From Spirochaetaceae bacterium (GTDB lineage: Bacteria > Spirochaetota > Spirochaetia > Treponematales > Breznakiellaceae), in the NCBI GenBank assembly GCA_031258625.1, contig JAIRMO010000161.1:1-13605 (forward strand): 13,605 nt of DNA. Reading direction: 5' to 3'. The position numbers were made by a program, and so were the translations under genes. The notes under the pieces are model-generated. The model saw only the letters and a program-made list of their open reading frames with translations. It did no database searches and was not told where the DNA came from. Within the stretch, counting starts at the first letter, position 1. Each line of letters opens with the position of its first letter. Shown piece by piece: positions 6,782-13,605 of this stretch.

Positions 6782-6892
6782 GGGGTTTTAGGCTCCTATA
6801 AGGGGGCGAGGGAAGAAAGAACCGCTCCCCCCTTCGCCCACCGGTGGCAGGCAAAGAGGGGCGCCGCGTATTCCTAGGGGGGTAGGCCCCTA
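6774..6892 (+). repeat. Intergenic palindromic repeat, copy E, between convergent genes
   Basis: Starts with CACCCTAGGGGG, TTTT, AGGCTCC, which contains the thrH stop. A plus-strand module is at 6810-6836 (GGGAAGAAAGAACCGCTCCC, CCCTTCG) and a minus-strand module at 6850-6874 (GGAATACGCGGCGCCCCTC). The 10-bp palindrome CCACCGGTGG sits between them at 6838-6847. The right end is a stem TAGGGG/CCCCTA (6875-6880 with 6887-6892) whose second arm contains the stop codon of the protease gene. This is a near-symmetric inverted pair, well placed to end transcription from both sides, although only the thrH side has a T run. Confidence 0.7.
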
Positions 6893-8707
6893 AAGGGTAT
6901 CGGGAATATCCAGGGCCGCCGGGAGCCGCATGGAAGTTTCCAGGTAGCCCAGCCGGCGTTTTTTTACATGGATTTCCAGAAGGGCATAGCCCTCCTTTTC
7001 TTCTACCCGGAAACCCCGGATGGATACGGGGTCCTGCTCGGAAAGCCCCGCTTCGTCGGCGATGGATCCCCGGACCACCCTTTTGATAACATAGGCGGCG
7101 GAAAAGATATTGCCCGCCGTAGGGGCCAGGATGATGCCGAAGAGGGGCGCCGCCATCCGTTCCCGGCTGTCGACCCGGGCGGCCCGGGCCAGGGGAATTT
7201 CGGGCCGGGGTTCGCTCATGATCACCCGCCGGATGCCGTCGGAGGTTTCTATGGACACCAGTTCCCCGGGACGGTTGGGAAAAAGGCGGTCCTGCAAGGC
7301 CGGTATCAGGCTCCCCTGGGGGGTGTTTATTTCCCCGTCGTTAAGGGTCTTGATCCAGGTCCCCTCCGCTATGTGGTGTTCCGCCGCGGGGGTAAAGGGG
7401 GCCACGTAGACAACTTCCGCCCCCCGGACAGTTTCGGCTACGATAAGGCCCAGCCAGGGCCGTTCCGCTTTCCCCCCCCGGATCATCGCGGGCAGGGCCG
7501 CCGCGAGCCGCTCGGCGGGGACGGCGAAGTTAAGCCCCTGGTATTGCTCAATTCCGGCAAAAACAATACCCACCAGGCGGCCTTCCGCATCCACCACCGG
7601 CCCCCCGGAATTACCGTGGTTCACCGCGGCGTCTATCTGGATCACGTCCCCAATTTGGAGCAGACGCCGGCCCAGGGCGGAAACGATCCCGGCGGTAACG
7701 GTCTTTTCAAGCCCCACCGGGGAACCTATGGCGTATATGGTTTCCCCCAGCCGGGGAATGGTCCTATCCACCAGGGAAAAAACATATTCCGGCTCAATTT
7801 CAGCCTTAATCAGGGCCAGATCCATGGTCTTGTCCCAACCTATAACCCGGGCGGGGATCCGGGGGCTTGCGGCATCCCCCAGCCGGATATACAACCGGGA
7901 ATACCCCTCATAGGCGGGATCCACCTCGCTGGATATAACGTGGTAATTGGTGATCAAAAAGCCGGAGGGGTCCACAAAAAAGGCGGACCCTAAGACCCAA
8001 TCGGGAATCCCCCGGCCCTTTTCTATACGATACCCCCGGTCAACCAAAACCGTGGCAACCCCCTTGACCATATCCGTTGCGGTATCCCGGCCCTGAGCAT
8101 AGAGGCGCAGTTCCTCCGGTATGGCCCCCTGTTTTTCCGCGGCGGCGAAAAAAAACGCCGCCCCCCCCCGCTGCCTGACCTTGACCGCCTGCTCCAAAAA
8201 AAACAGGGCGTCCTCAAATTCCAGGGGTTGTAACTCATGGGCCCGCTGGGCCGCAAGAAAAGCCCCTAAATAGTTCCCCTCGGATAATTTATCCTTGGCG
8301 TCCGCCAGAAGAAAATCCGGCTCCATTCCGGTGTTTTCTACCGAAACTTCCAAGGCCCCCAGGGATCGGGCCAGGGAGGCCGCGTCGTCCCAGCGTTTTT
8401 CCCGGACCGCCCGGGCCTGGGATTCAATAAGGTTTCTTACCGCTTCTTCTTCCAGGGATTTGAGCCGGGACCCTGCCTGGGGATAATCTTCCCCCCCGTA
8501 GATGCGTTTATGAATTTCAATAAGATGAATGGCCCGTTCAGGATTTTCTGAAACATACCCGGCAATATCATCCAGCCGGAACTCGCCGGAGGATTTAAGG
8601 GGAACCAGCCGTTTTTCAGCCTGGGAGGCGGAGAGGCACCCGTTCAACCATACCGCCATACATACCAGAGAAAGCATCCCCGTTCCTATCCTGACCTTAC
8701 CTGTCAT
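6890..8707 (-). CDS. HtrA/DegP-like serine protease, predicted lipoprotein
   Basis: A 605-residue protein from ATG 8707-8705. This start is chosen over an in-frame ATG at 8761 because AAAGGA lies 6 nt upstream, it avoids overlap with the previous gene, and it gives a clean lipoprotein signal. Seen: a hydrophobic N-terminus ending in WLNGC with lipobox Cys24; a helical TPR-like region at about 40-200; then a trypsin-like domain with His256 (TNYHV), Asp296 (TMDLALI) and Ser367 (GNSGGP). Two PDZ-like segments lie at about 415-500 and 515-590. The complete triad predicts a periplasmic protease or chaperone-protease for misfolded envelope proteins, anchored to a membrane. Last gene of the tilS-ftsH block, 40 nt after the TPR gene. 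It differs from classical DegP in its lipid anchor and long helical N-terminal part. Confidence 0.85.
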   Translation of the reverse strand: MTGKVRIGTGMLSLVCMAVWLNGCLSASQAEKRLVPLKSSGEFRLDDIAGYVSENPERAIHLIEIHKRIYGGEDYPQAGSRLKSLEEEAVRNLIESQARAVREKRWDDAASLARSLGALEVSVENTGMEPDFLLADAKDKLSEGNYLGAFLAAQRAHELQPLEFEDALFFLEQAVKVRQRGGAAFFFAAAEKQGAIPEELRLYAQGRDTATDMVKGVATVLVDRGYRIEKGRGIPDWVLGSAFFVDPSGFLITNYHVISSEVDPAYEGYSRLYIRLGDAASPRIPARVIGWDKTMDLALIKAEIEPEYVFSLVDRTIPRLGETIYAIGSPVGLEKTVTAGIVSALGRRLLQIGDVIQIDAAVNHGNSGGPVVDAEGRLVGIVFAGIEQYQGLNFAVPAERLAAALPAMIRGGKAERPWLGLIVAETVRGAEVVYVAPFTPAAEHHIAEGTWIKTLNDGEINTPQGSLIPALQDRLFPNRPGELVSIETSDGIRRVIMSEPRPEIPLARAARVDSRERMAAPLFGIILAPTAGNIFSAAYVIKRVVRGSIADEAGLSEQDPVSIRGFRVEEKEGYALLEIHVKKRRLGYLETSMRLPAALDIPDTL

Positions 8708-8713
8708 CCTGAA

Positions 8714-8719
8714 TCCTTT
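8714..8719 (-). promoter_or_regulatory. Ribosome binding site deciding the protease start
   Basis: The minus strand reads AAAGGA, then 6 nt, then the ATG at 8707. The upstream alternative ATG at 8761 has no comparable site and would add 18 residues before the lipoprotein signal. Confidence 0.6.
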
Positions 8720-8747
8720 ATATAGGAATTTTAAAATCATCCCCCGC

Positions 8748-10487
8748 TTATCTAACCCCATCCTGGTTCAAATTCCAATTGGTTTTTAAGGTTCCGTCGG
8801 GAAAATATTCTTCTCCCCTTTCAAAAACACCGTCCCCATCCCAATCGCTTTGGGAAGATTTAATGCCCCGGAGGTAATCCAGGAAAACATAGTCCCCCGA
8901 AAAAAGGGAAGGGTCCTCCCAAAAGCGCCTTATAGTTTCCATGCGTCCGTCAAGATCCAAATCCACCCGCTGGATCACGGGCATACCAAGCTGAAATTCG
9001 GTTTCCGATACCACCTGATCCCCCAGGACCTCCAGGGCCCGTTGGGGTATACCCCGATCAAGGGTTACCCGTTCCCGGGCCTTATCAAAATTCCTCCCGG
9101 GCCTTTCCACGTAAAGGGAAAAGGCCCCCAGGGTATGCCGGGTTATCCGGACCGCCCGGAAATCCCCCTCAGGATACCGGAAGGAACTTCCCAATAAATC
9201 AATAAACCTTACGGGAGAATAAAAGAACTCAAAAGGCCGGGGCACATAGGTTACCCCCTCCAAAAAAGCGATACCCACCGCCGGGTATTGTTCCCAGCGC
9301 ACCACGGCCTTGACCCGATCCTCGTCCTTTACCGTATAGGCAAAAAACTCCCCCTCCGGAGCTTGACCCTCGGAGGCAAGGGCCAAAACCCCCTGCTCCG
9401 GTACCCCCTGGTTAAAGGAAATCAGAAGCTCCGCCAGCCCGTCCTGATCCGGATCATAATAATAGGACTCCGGAAGCCCCCCGGAAAAAACGGTCCGGGA
9501 TTCGGGGTATCCATCCCGATCCCCGTCATCTATAATAACACCGGAAAAGGCCGAAAGGTTTCGGCTAAACCGGTCCCGGCTTTCCTGGGTACGGAGCAGG
9601 TCCCAGAGGGAAACCAGGAGGGCCCGGTCCACGGTAAGGGTTCCGGGGGTTTGGGAAGAAAGCAAAAACCGGGGAAAAAAGAGTTCCTCCATGGCTTGAT
9701 CTTCATCGATGAGTCCAAGCCCCAGAGCCGTAGGAAGGGAAGCGGGGTTAGGGTTCCCCAGGGCCCGGTAGGCCGCGGTATACCGGCGGGCTTCATCAAG
9801 ATCGGCGATAAAGGGGGCCGCCAGATAGGCCAATTCCCCGTCGAGCCCCGTCAGCAGGGACAGCCGCCTGAGGGCGGTGTTGATCAGGGCCCGGTCGGTT
9901 TCTCCGGAATATGGTTCCGGGGGAAGGCCGGGCCGGAAAAACTCAAAGAGGAGCCGTACCGGCCGGGGGTCCCGGGGGTATTGTTCCAAAGCCAAAGCCA
10001 TGGTCCGGCGGAAACCCTCCCGGTCCCCAAGGCCCTTGAAGGCGGAAAGGCGGAGGCAGATTTCATCGGGGCCGGGGGGGATATTGTTTAGGATCCTGAG
10101 GGCCTCGGAAAAGGACCGCAGGGCAATCAGGGTCTCCGCCTCCAGGAGCCGCGCCGCGCCGGCCGAATAGGCGTACCACCGGTCCGCCTCAAGCCCCCGG
10201 CGCAGGGCCTCAAGCACCGCCCCCTTAGGGGCCGCTTCGTGGAACCGGGTCCGGGCCAGCAGGTAGGAAAGATCCGAAGAAACATCGGCAAAATCCGCGG
10301 CCCGTTCCAGAACCTCCCGGGCATCCTTCCAGCGGCCTTCGTCCAAGGCTTTTTTTGCCCATTGGACATACCGTTCCGCCACTGCCGCATCCCCCTGGGG
10401 GGGGGCCTCGCCATAATGCTGGGTATAGGCCGGGGAGGTAAAAACCCAGATAAACCACAGGCATAAAAAAAAGCGGCGGCGGCTCAT
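8748..10487 (-). CDS. Secreted TPR protein with Asp-rich calcium-loop-like motifs
   Basis: A 579-residue protein of unknown function. The start at ATG 10487-10485 is chosen because AAGGG lies a few bases upstream, inside the end of ftsH, and because it begins a signal peptide of about 20-23 residues (MSRRRFFLCLWFIWV...). An in-frame start at 10598 would put 37 residues before that signal. After the signal come TPR-like helical repeats (for example WAKKALDEGRWKDAREVLERA) through the first half. The second half carries at least four Asp-rich loops: DDGDRDG (about 9505-9535), YDPDQDG (about 9436-9466), DLDLDG (about 8941-8970) and DWDGDG (about 8821-8850), plus NLNQDG at the end. These resemble EF-hand or FG-GAP type calcium-binding loops. 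Likely periplasmic. It lies 1 nt after ftsH, so it is probably translationally coupled and may act with the adjacent proteases. Confidence 0.75.
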   Translation of the reverse strand: MSRRRFFLCLWFIWVFTSPAYTQHYGEAPPQGDAAVAERYVQWAKKALDEGRWKDAREVLERAADFADVSSDLSYLLARTRFHEAAPKGAVLEALRRGLEADRWYAYSAGAARLLEAETLIALRSFSEALRILNNIPPGPDEICLRLSAFKGLGDREGFRRTMALALEQYPRDPRPVRLLFEFFRPGLPPEPYSGETDRALINTALRRLSLLTGLDGELAYLAAPFIADLDEARRYTAAYRALGNPNPASLPTALGLGLIDEDQAMEELFFPRFLLSSQTPGTLTVDRALLVSLWDLLRTQESRDRFSRNLSAFSGVIIDDGDRDGYPESRTVFSGGLPESYYYDPDQDGLAELLISFNQGVPEQGVLALASEGQAPEGEFFAYTVKDEDRVKAVVRWEQYPAVGIAFLEGVTYVPRPFEFFYSPVRFIDLLGSSFRYPEGDFRAVRITRHTLGAFSLYVERPGRNFDKARERVTLDRGIPQRALEVLGDQVVSETEFQLGMPVIQRVDLDLDGRMETIRRFWEDPSLFSGDYVFLDYLRGIKSSQSDWDGDGVFERGEEYFPDGTLKTNWNLNQDGVR

Positions 10488-10488
10488 C

Positions 10489-12399
10489 TTACCCTTCCGG
10501 GAGAGACCCCCCTTTTTCGGAGGGACTCCCACTTTCATCCTCCCCGGGAAGCGTTCCCTTTTCACGGGGGGGCAATTCCAGGAGGACCCGTACTTCATCG
10601 TCGGTGAGGGTTTCCCGGCTTATCAGGGCGTCGGCCAGCCTTTCCAGTTCCGCCTTTTGGCTTTTCAGGATGGTCTCGGCGGAATCCTGGGCGGCGCCTA
10701 AGATCTTTTTTATGGCCCGGTCAATATTCTGGGCGGTTTCCTCGGAATAATCCTTGTGCCGGGCGATCTCTTTCCCCAGGAATATGGGCTCCTCCTCCTG
10801 ACCATAGGTAACCGGACCCAATTCATCGGCCATGCCCCATTCACAGACCATACGCCGGGCCATGTCCGTGGCCTGTTCAATGTCCTGTTTGGTTCCGGTG
10901 GTGGTTTCGTCGTAAAAAAGCCGCTCCGCCACCCAGCCGCCGTAACAGATCACGATCCGGTCCAAGATCCAGCCTTTGGTACGGCTATAACTGTCCTCCT
11001 CCGGCAGGGAGAGGGCCATTCCCAGGGCTCTGCCGTGGGGAACGATGGTTACCTTGTGGAGGGGATCGGCGTTTTTGAGGAAATAGTGGAGCAGGGCATG
11101 GCCGGCCTCGTGGATGGCGGTCATCCGCCGCTCCTTATCCGAGATGGCCAGGGTTTTCCGGGCCACGCCCATGAGGATCTTGTCCCGGGCTTCCTCAAAA
11201 TCGGCCATCTCCACGGTAGTTTTATCCTTCCGGGCGGCAAAAAGGGCCGCCTCATTGACCAGATTGGAGATCTCCGCCCCGCTCATCCCCGGGGTCGCCC
11301 GGGCCACCCGGGCAAGGTCAACGTCCTGGGCCAGGGGAATTTTAGCGGCGTGGATCTTGAGGATCGATTCCCGCTCCTTAATGTCCGGCATGGCCACCAT
11401 CACCTGCCGGTCAAACCGGCCGGGCCGGAGCAGGGCCGGGTCCAACACATCCGGGCGGTTGGTGGCGGCCAGGATGATGACCCCGTCTTTGGAATCAAAG
11501 CCGTCCATTTCCACCAAAAGCTGGTTCAGGGTTTGTTCCCGCTCATCGTGGCCCCCGCCGTAGCCGGCGCCCCGGGTCCTGCCCACGGCATCCAACTCAT
11601 CGATAAAGATGATACAGGGGGCGCTGCGCCGGCCCTGGTCAAAGAGATCCCGAACCCGGCTTGCCCCAACCCCGACAAACATCTCCACAAAATCAGAACC
11701 GGACATGTGAAAATAGGCCACTCCGGCTTCCCCGGCCACGGCCTTGGCCATAAGGGTCTTCCCCGTACCGGGCATACCCACCAGGAGCACCCCCTTGGGG
11801 ATCCGGGCCCCCATCTTGGTGAATTTCTGGGGGTCCCGAAGGAAAGCCACCACCTCCTGCAGCTCGTATTTGGCGTCGTCCTGGCCGGCCACATCGGCAA
11901 AGGTGGTCTTTTTCCCCTCATCCTGGTACCGTTTTGCCCGGCTCTTACCGAACTGAAAAGCCTTGTTCCCCGACCCCTGCATGTTCCTGAACATAATCCA
12001 GATAAAACCAAATCCGATGAGCCAGGGAAGGAATTCCAGGAAGATCCGCCAGGGGCTGATCCCCGTGGCGGCCCCGGAAACATTGATGTTTTTGGCCCGA
12101 AGCTCCGGCAGCAACCCCGGATCCTGGTAGGGGATCAGGGTTTTAAAATAGGACCTATCCCGCAGGGTCCCTTCGATGATGCTGCTGTCGTGGATGGTAA
12201 CCGCGGTAACTTCATTCAGTTCCAGATAGGTGGTAAAGGCCGAATAGGGTATCTCCCGAATTGTCGGGGCCTTGGGCTTAAAAAAATAGGCCATAAAAAG
12301 ACCTACCATGATAAGAAAAAATATCAAGGCAAAACGATTCGGCCGGCCGCTCTGTAAAGACGGCCGGGGCGGTATATTGTTATTTTGATCATTAAACAT
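10489..12399 (-). CDS. ftsH: ATP-dependent zinc metalloprotease FtsH
   Basis: A 636-residue inner-membrane AAA+ protease that degrades membrane and regulatory proteins. Seen: a transmembrane helix at about 23-40, a periplasmic segment, and a second transmembrane helix at about 119-137. Then Walker A GMPGTGKT (208-215), pore motif FVGVG (241-245), Walker B IIFIDELD (263-270), and a second region of homology with [20 protein letters not shown]. The zinc motif is HEAGH (430-434), with the third ligand likely Asp506 (KQDIEQAT). All key residues are intact and length is normal. The ATG at 12399 is chosen because GGGGG lies 5 nt upstream; a TTG at 12414 would add five residues. The start overlaps the tilS stop by 8 nt, indicating coupled translation. 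The C-terminal tail is Gly/Ser/Glu-rich. Confidence 0.97.
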   Translation of the reverse strand: MFNDQNNNIPPRPSLQSGRPNRFALIFFLIMVGLFMAYFFKPKAPTIREIPYSAFTTYLELNEVTAVTIHDSSIIEGTLRDRSYFKTLIPYQDPGLLPELRAKNINVSGAATGISPWRIFLEFLPWLIGFGFIWIMFRNMQGSGNKAFQFGKSRAKRYQDEGKKTTFADVAGQDDAKYELQEVVAFLRDPQKFTKMGARIPKGVLLVGMPGTGKTLMAKAVAGEAGVAYFHMSGSDFVEMFVGVGASRVRDLFDQGRRSAPCIIFIDELDAVGRTRGAGYGGGHDEREQTLNQLLVEMDGFDSKDGVIILAATNRPDVLDPALLRPGRFDRQVMVAMPDIKERESILKIHAAKIPLAQDVDLARVARATPGMSGAEISNLVNEAALFAARKDKTTVEMADFEEARDKILMGVARKTLAISDKERRMTAIHEAGHALLHYFLKNADPLHKVTIVPHGRALGMALSLPEEDSYSRTKGWILDRIVICYGGWVAERLFYDETTTGTKQDIEQATDMARRMVCEWGMADELGPVTYGQEEEPIFLGKEIARHKDYSEETAQNIDRAIKKILGAAQDSAETILKSQKAELERLADALISRETLTDDEVRVLLELPPREKGTLPGEDESGSPSEKGGSLPEG

Positions 12400-13605
12400 C
12401 AACACCCCCGGCAAGGATAAAGAAAAACAACGGCTGGCCCGGGTTTTCTTCCCTGCGTAATAAAATCACCGGTCCCTTCTGATCCAGGCCGATTACCGCG
12501 GCCGTACCTTCCGCATCCCCGGCGTTTATAATATCGGTATACTCCGATCGGGGCATCCTATCAAGGGCTTTTTTTACCGGCCGCCGCCGCCCCTTTACTA
12601 TAATACTATCATCAGGAAGATTCCGCCGTAAAATCAGGGGAAGGCGGGCAAAAAATCCTTCTTCCCCCTCCCCGGGACGGGCGGTTTCAATAATAAACCC
12701 CCTTAGCTTATAGCGTCCGGGTTTTTTAATCAACCACGAAAACCCCGCTTCATACACCGCGTCCCCCCGGGGCAGGGCCGCAATTCTATTTCCCCGGTCT
12801 TCTATCCGCAGGGGGCCCGCATCCAGGGCGGAGATCCCCCCCCGGGCAAAAAGTCGGATGACCTCCCGGCGGGGCTCCCCGGATCCCCGCCGCGGGACCC
12901 GGTCCGGGCTAAACCCGGCATCTCCGGCCCCCTCCTCCTTCAACCGATCCGCGGCCAAAAACAGGGCTTCTTCCCGGATAATTTCCGGCTCCGCAAAAAA
13001 AATTTCCCGGGACAGGGCCAGAACCCGGGCTCCGGCCCGCTCCCAGGGGAGCCTGCTCCGGGCAAGATCGGTAATAGCCGCCGCGGCCAATCCCTGGGTC
13101 TCCCCCAACCCCAGGAGGGACCTTCGCCAAAAGGGGAACAGCTCATCCAGGACGGGGATGAGCCTGTTCCGGATACGGTTCCGCAAAAACCGGTCGTCCC
13201 CGTTGGTGGAATCGGTTCGGAAGGAAAGGCCCCGTTCCGTAAGGTAACGGAGTACGGCGGACCGGTCCTGATCCAAAAGGGGCCGGAACAAGCGGCCCCG
13301 GGAACGGGGCATACCGGCCAATCCCGCGGGACCTGCCCCGCGGAGAAAGCGCATGAGGATCGTTTCCAGAAGATCATTCCGGGTGTGGGCCGTGAGGATC
13401 CACTCCGCCCCGATCCGCCGGGCCTCCCGGTTCCAAGCGGCGCGGCGGTAGAGCCGGGCCGCACCCTCCACCCCGACACCCCGCTCCCGGGCGGTTTGCG
13501 CCACCCTTCCCGGGGGTATGGAAACCAGCCTGAAGGGGACCTCCAGGGAAGCGCAAAGTCTTTGCACCCACCGGGCGTCCCCCCGGCTTTCCTCCCGGGG
13601 CCGGA
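12392..13605 (-). CDS. tilS: tRNA(Ile)-lysidine synthase TilS, 5' end outside the window
   Basis: About 403 residues are visible. The frame is open to the right edge, where it reads RPREESRGDARWVQRLC, matching the 'H-x-LR-P-ES-x-x-DA' stretch that follows the PP-loop in TilS. The N-terminal SGGxDS ATP-binding loop must therefore lie beyond the window, and the in-frame GTG at 13567 is not the true start. TilS converts the wobble C34 of the tRNA(Ile) CAU anticodon to lysidine using ATP and lysine. The conserved TAHHxDDxxET block reads TAHTRNDLLETILMRFLRG here: the second His and first Asp of the usual form are replaced, while the first His, second Asp and ET are kept. FRTDSTN and FLRNRIRN, typical of the family, follow. 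A C-terminal TilS-type domain with PDDSIIVKGRRRPVKKALD is present. Overlaps ftsH by 8 nt; this pairing is common in bacteria. Confidence 0.9.
   Translation of the reverse strand, partial: RPREESRGDARWVQRLCASLEVPFRLVSIPPGRVAQTARERGVGVEGAARLYRRAAWNREARRIGAEWILTAHTRNDLLETILMRFLRGAGPAGLAGMPRSRGRLFRPLLDQDRSAVLRYLTERGLSFRTDSTNGDDRFLRNRIRNRLIPVLDELFPFWRRSLLGLGETQGLAAAAITDLARSRLPWERAGARVLALSREIFFAEPEIIREEALFLAADRLKEEGAGDAGFSPDRVPRRGSGEPRREVIRLFARGGISALDAGPLRIEDRGNRIAALPRGDAVYEAGFSWLIKKPGRYKLRGFIIETARPGEGEEGFFARLPLILRRNLPDDSIIVKGRRRPVKKALDRMPRSEYTDIINAGDAEGTAAVIGLDQKGPVILLRREENPGQPLFFFILAGGVDV

Noticed and set aside
5613..6892. A CRISPR array
   Set aside because: The repeats are imperfect, inverted and irregularly spaced; no uniform repeat-spacer pattern and no cas gene is present.
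6968..7993. A 341-residue plus-strand open frame opposite the HtrA-like gene
   Set aside because: Antisense to the catalytic domain, with composition dominated by Gly, Pro and His and no family resemblance.
10756..12357. A 533-residue open frame on the plus strand opposite ftsH
   Set aside because: It lies wholly antisense to an intact ftsH, is rich in Gly, Pro and His, and shows no domain. It is a side effect of C/G-rich codon use.
13565..13567. GTG at 13567 as the tilS start
   Set aside because: The frame is open to the window edge and the upstream codons match conserved TilS sequence; starting here would also lose the essential ATP-binding loop.

Overview
The window looks like chromosomal DNA of a GC-rich spirochaete, most likely a relative of Treponema. 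That assignment is an inference from gene content and order: a tilS-ftsH pair followed by a signal-peptide TPR protein and an HtrA-type protease, outer-membrane and lipoprotein signals typical of a diderm, and a stand-alone thrH. No rRNA or tRNA is present to confirm it. Codon use is strongly biased to C/G-rich codons (CCC, GGG, CGG). This produces many long open frames on the wrong strand, which I treat as shadows.

Layout. Bases 1-140 hold the broken end of an IS110-family transposase (minus strand, running off the left edge). Then comes an outer-membrane barrel protein, possibly Wzi-like (minus, 168-1862). It is divergent from a large SWIM zinc-finger/SNF2 helicase (plus, 2063-5656). A gene-free stretch (5657-6172) holds repeats and a roughly 250-bp element bounded by 23-bp perfect inverted repeats. 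Next is thrH (plus, 6173-6781), convergent with a four-gene minus-strand block read from the right edge: tilS (5' end outside the window), ftsH, a TPR protein with calcium-loop-like motifs, and an HtrA-like serine protease predicted to be a lipoprotein. Within that block tilS and ftsH overlap by 8 nt, ftsH and the TPR gene are 1 nt apart, and the TPR and protease genes are 40 nt apart, so it is probably one operon. FtsH at the inner membrane and the HtrA-like protease in the periplasm suggest an envelope protein quality-control unit, with the TPR protein as a possible partner.

The most unusual signal is a family of GC-rich palindromic repeats. They sit at every boundary between transcription units in the window and nowhere inside the putative operon. 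Most copies are inverted pairs of a module of about 25 nt with a core like CGCGGCTCCC then CCTTCG, and several start with a head of the form CCCCCATAGGGGG followed by T's. They abut or overlap gene ends. One starts at the stop of the outer-membrane protein gene, one encodes the last 14 residues of the helicase, and one supplies or contains the stop codons of both thrH and the protease gene. At two gene starts a TATAATTG box lies exactly at the repeat edge. The arrangement resembles REP/BIME elements, but I do not recognise this family and no mobilising transposase for it is in view.
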